A DNA stretch of 8,469 bases from Acidobacteriota bacterium (GTDB lineage Bacteria; Acidobacteriota; Terriglobia; Acidoferrales; UBA7541): the NCBI GenBank assembly GCA_019239815.1, contig JAFAZL010000180.1, forward strand, positions 1-8,469, read 5' to 3'. Below the pieces are notes generated by a model. It did not search any database and was not told where the DNA came from. It was given only the letters and a program-made list of their open reading frames with translations. Within the stretch, counting starts at the first letter, position 1; each line of letters starts with the position of its first letter. Of the stretch, positions 6,189 through 8,469 are shown in pieces. The translations under genes and the position numbers were made by a program.

Positions 6189-6211
6189 CTGCTGTCCCTT
6201 GGCACTCGTGC
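6175..6211 (+). repeat. Perfect 9-bp inverted repeat spanning the csbD stop
   Basis: GCACGAGTG (6175-6183) and CACTCGTGC (6203-6211) are exact reverse complements separated by 19 bases; the stop codon at 6186-6188 is in the loop. There is no T tract, and a separate terminator lies downstream. It could be an mRNA 3' stability structure or a protein-binding site. Confidence 0.5.
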
Positions 6212-6237
6212 GTTACGAGCATCCGTTCAGTAGATTG

Positions 6238-6277
6238 GAGGCGAGTTCCAGGTTCCGGGCTCGCCTCTCCTTTTTTT
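6238..6277 (+). terminator. Intrinsic terminator downstream of csbD
   Basis: GAGGCGAG (6238-6245) pairs with CTCGCCTC (6260-6267) around a 14-base loop, followed by TCC and seven T residues (6271-6277). It works in the plus direction only. The converging AttH gene shows no equivalent T run on its side. Confidence 0.8.
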
Positions 6278-6296
6278 GTATTCTGTTAGTCGCGAT

Positions 6297-7433
6297 TTAT
6301 TTCTCGCTCGAACCCATCTCGAACGGTCGATCGTATCCGGTCATTTCTAAGTACCCGACGCCATTGACTGTCGAGTCTGCCCACTTTCCTTCGTATGTCA
6401 CAGCTCCCTCCCAGTAGGACGAAGTCAGTGTTCCGGCGCCGCCCGCAAGCTCTTGCGCCGAAAGTGGCGTCTTTACCTCCAGCTCAAGCCCGAATAGTCT
6501 TGGGACGGCAATTTTCCATCGCACCGGATATGTTGCCCTTGTGACAGGACTCGTCCAGGTTTCGCCTTCCGGTTGCACAGAGAAGTCAGTCGATCTCAGG
6601 TGCGTACTGCGGCCGTGCGCGTCGACAACCGTGCCCGCAGAAAAGGGATCCATCGAGCCGTCCTTGCGGCGAATACGGAACAGCATGAGTTCCGAATTGT
6701 CGCTAAGCTGCATGCTGAACCAATCCCAGCCAATCTGATCTTTCTCAAGCTGATGCGTGAAGAATTCGTGATCCATCCACGCCCGGCCGGCGACTTGAAA
6801 TTCTTTTCCGATCAACACGATGCTGCCATTTGCCTCGAGACGCGTCAGTGAAATGTAGTGAGAGGCATGGCCGGATCCCGCAGCTTTCTGGCTGACACCG
6901 TTTTCTCCTTGAACTACCGGCGGTTTTTCCGATCGAAGCGTGAGTTGCAACTCGAAACGCGGATCGACTGCTCGCAATTTCTGGTCATCGCCATCCCATT
7001 GAATCTGCCAATTCCCGTTCCAGATGCGACCGTCGCCGCCGCTCACTCCTGCGATTCCGGGCCCGGCTCGATTCGTGCGCTCGGCGTGATAGAAATGGCC
7101 GCCATCGAGATCGCTTACGGCCAGATGCGCGAGATAGAGATCGCGCACATCCCACGCATTCGTTTTCGTCGTATCTCGATTCACGCCTTGCCGAAAGAAC
7201 GTCAGCTCAAATCCGAAGCGATGTCCTTCCGCTGATTTGACGTTGCCGGTGTAGTACCACCACTCGGTCTGGTAATCGGGATGATCGAAGTGATCTCGCG
7301 GGAATTCGTAGCGATAGCCAGGAAGCGCAACAGCGTATTGCAAGTCGCTCGCGGCTTGCTTCGCCAAGCTAGACACAGTTTGCATCGCGAGCAGCAATGC
7401 AATCGCTACGCGTGTTGCAACGCTACTCCTCAT
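6297..7433 (-). CDS. AttH/CrtC-like secreted predicted hydrolase (lipocalin-type fold)
   Basis: The protein has 378 residues from ATG 7431-7433. An in-frame TTG six bases further up (7437-7439) is possible, but GAGG sits six bases before the ATG and directly abuts the TTG, so ATG is preferred. Residues 1-27 form a signal peptide (MRSSVATR, then hydrophobic IALLLAMQTV). The mature protein carries family hallmarks: TEWWYYTGN (56-64), FGFELTFFR (73-81), GRAWMDHEF (216-224), WDWFSMQL (236-243), SSYWEGAVTYEG (338-349) and GYLEMTGY (360-367). These match the AttH / carotenoid 1,2-hydratase (CrtC)-like family, a pair of lipocalin-like barrels called predicted secreted hydrolases. The substrate is unknown, and a carotenoid role is unlikely given the export signal and context. 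The start overlaps the permease gene by 11 bases, so the two are co-transcribed and probably coupled. Confidence 0.9.
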   Translation of the reverse strand: MRSSVATRVAIALLLAMQTVSSLAKQAASDLQYAVALPGYRYEFPRDHFDHPDYQTEWWYYTGNVKSAEGHRFGFELTFFRQGVNRDTTKTNAWDVRDLYLAHLAVSDLDGGHFYHAERTNRAGPGIAGVSGGDGRIWNGNWQIQWDGDDQKLRAVDPRFELQLTLRSEKPPVVQGENGVSQKAAGSGHASHYISLTRLEANGSIVLIGKEFQVAGRAWMDHEFFTHQLEKDQIGWDWFSMQLSDNSELMLFRIRRKDGSMDPFSAGTVVDAHGRSTHLRSTDFSVQPEGETWTSPVTRATYPVRWKIAVPRLFGLELEVKTPLSAQELAGGAGTLTSSYWEGAVTYEGKWADSTVNGVGYLEMTGYDRPFEMGSSEK

Positions 7434-8469
7434 GCACAACCTCGATTGGATTCAGCCGGATGGCAACATTCGCGGGATACAGTCCGGCCAGCACCGTCGC
7501 AACATAAACGAAACTCAAGGCGCCGAGCAGAATCGCGATCGGCCAATGGAATCGGATCGTCCAGCCAAACGACTGCTTGTTAATAACAAAAACCAGAATG
7601 AGCGACAGCGCGAACCCTTGAACGACTCCGGCGAGTGTAGCCAACAAACCGAGAAGGCCAGCCTCAACCAGAATCAATTTGCGAATCTGCCAGGGTGCCG
7701 CCCCAAGAAATCGCAGCAGCCCCAGTTCGCGCCTCCGATCGATCACCACCGCAAGGAGCGCGCCCGCAACGCCAATCACCGCAACAAGCACGGCAACCGC
7801 TTCGAGCGCATAGGTGATCGCAAACGTGCGATCGAAAATGATGAGCGCTTGTGTCCTCAGATCACGATTGGAGAAAATCAGGATGCGGCTGTCACTCGCT
7901 CCCGCGGCGTCTTCGATTTTCCGCCGCACGTCAGACAACGAAGCTCCGGGCGAAAGATAAATGGCCAGGCTCGACGGCGCCGGGTCAGGCAAGTATTTCA
8001 GCGCGGTCGTGCGATCCATCACGACCGTGCCGCGCTCGCTCGAATAGTCGTAGTAGACATCGACGACGCGGAACGCCGCTCGCCCGCTGCCGAGCGCCAA
8101 TGCAATCGAGTCCCCACGCTTCACGTGATGTTTGTTCGCGAACGGTTCGCTCACGACTACGGCGTTTTGGTCTCGCAACTCGGCCAGAACGTCTCCCGTG
8201 GACCGACCTGAAAGAAACTCCGACCGATGATACGTGCGTCGCGTATCGAGTTCGGCCGACGCCAACCCGGCGGGCATGCCTTCGTAGCTGATTTCATAGT
8301 CGCGCAGACGGTCGGTCGCAGCGACGCCAGGCAGGCGCGCGATTTTGTCAGCTAGCTCGAGAGTCAGGCTCGGGTGCCGGTCCGCAGCGGGCACCCCTGC
8401 TGCGCGCACGTATAAGTCCGCGGGAACCTGATCATTCATCCAGAGTCGAACCGTCTCGCGAAAGCTGCC
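7423..8469 (-). CDS. FtsX/MacB-type ABC transporter permease (partial, N-terminal part outside the window)
   Basis: A frame of 348 residues is open to the window edge; it continues upstream through GSFRETVRLWMND, so the ATG at 8437-8439 is internal, not the start. The visible part has a periplasmic (MacB_PCD-like) region of about 200 residues (ADLYVRAAGVPAAD ... VVVSEPFANKHHVKRGDSIALAL ... VVDVYYDYSSERG). A C-terminal FtsX domain follows with three membrane helices: ALEAVAVLVAVIGVAGALLAVVI, the LLGLLATLAGVVQGFALSLILVFVI region, and AILLGALSFVYVATVLAGLYPA. The loop RRRELGLLRFLGAAPWQIRKLILVE after helix 1 is the usual ATPase-coupling segment. FtsX/LolCE-type permeases move lipids or lipoproteins, or transmit force, using a separate ATPase, here presumably encoded upstream. 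Pairing with the AttH-like protein fits the attEFGH arrangement. Confidence 0.92.
   Translation of the reverse strand, partial: GSFRETVRLWMNDQVPADLYVRAAGVPAADRHPSLTLELADKIARLPGVAATDRLRDYEISYEGMPAGLASAELDTRRTYHRSEFLSGRSTGDVLAELRDQNAVVVSEPFANKHHVKRGDSIALALGSGRAAFRVVDVYYDYSSERGTVVMDRTTALKYLPDPAPSSLAIYLSPGASLSDVRRKIEDAAGASDSRILIFSNRDLRTQALIIFDRTFAITYALEAVAVLVAVIGVAGALLAVVIDRRRELGLLRFLGAAPWQIRKLILVEAGLLGLLATLAGVVQGFALSLILVFVINKQSFGWTIRFHWPIAILLGALSFVYVATVLAGLYPANVAIRLNPIEVVHEE

Noticed and set aside
7432..8211. 259-codon plus-strand open frame opposite the permease
   Set aside because: It is antisense to a recognisable FtsX domain. Its Asn/Gln/Arg-rich low-complexity product is a shadow.

Overview
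The window looks like an ordinary chromosomal stretch from a moderately GC-rich Gram-negative bacterium. By gene content and protein style (NagB and sodium:solute symporter side by side, a SYLF protein, DUF1328, an orphan NarL-type regulator with CsbD, and an AttH-like hydrolase with its FtsX permease) an acidobacterium is my best guess. That assignment is inference from recollected gene neighbourhoods, not a search result. I see no rRNA, tRNA, CRISPR array, insertion sequence, prophage or attachment site.

Left block (1-3014), amino-sugar metabolism and uptake: the window opens inside glucosamine-6-phosphate deaminase (nagB, minus strand, C-terminal end cut by the window edge). Across a 238-bp divergent intergenic region lies a 639-residue sodium:solute symporter (1001-2920, plus). 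The symporter's C-terminus looks frameshifted: a clean charged helix continues in the +1 frame to a stop at 2964-2966. A near-perfect hairpin at 2983-3014, with A and T runs on its two sides, can terminate transcription from both directions.

Middle block (3039-6277), small stress and envelope genes: on the minus strand are DUF1328 (4208-4372, 54 codons), a two-helix small membrane protein (3878-4087) and a secreted SYLF/Ysc84 protein (3039-3773), possibly co-transcribed. A 669-bp gene-free region (4373-5041) separates them from a plus-strand NarL/FixJ response regulator (5042-5710) and a CsbD-like protein (5943-6188), each followed by a hairpin with a T tract. All five genes carry strong Shine-Dalgarno sequences (AGGAGG or AAGGAG), unlike the flanking metabolic and transport genes. 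The block is therefore plausibly a highly translated general or envelope stress set, with the regulator as a candidate controller (inference).

Right block (6297-8469), minus strand: an AttH/CrtC-like secreted lipocalin-fold protein overlaps the 3' end of an upstream FtsX/MacB-type ABC permease (partial, running off the window). This matches the known attEFGH-type pairing of ABC permeases with a secreted predicted hydrolase.

No clear undescribed multi-gene system is visible. The items most worth a second look are the symporter C-terminal frameshift, the structured leader and possible leader peptide before the regulator, the long inverted repeat over the csbD stop codon, and the compact strong-SD stress block.
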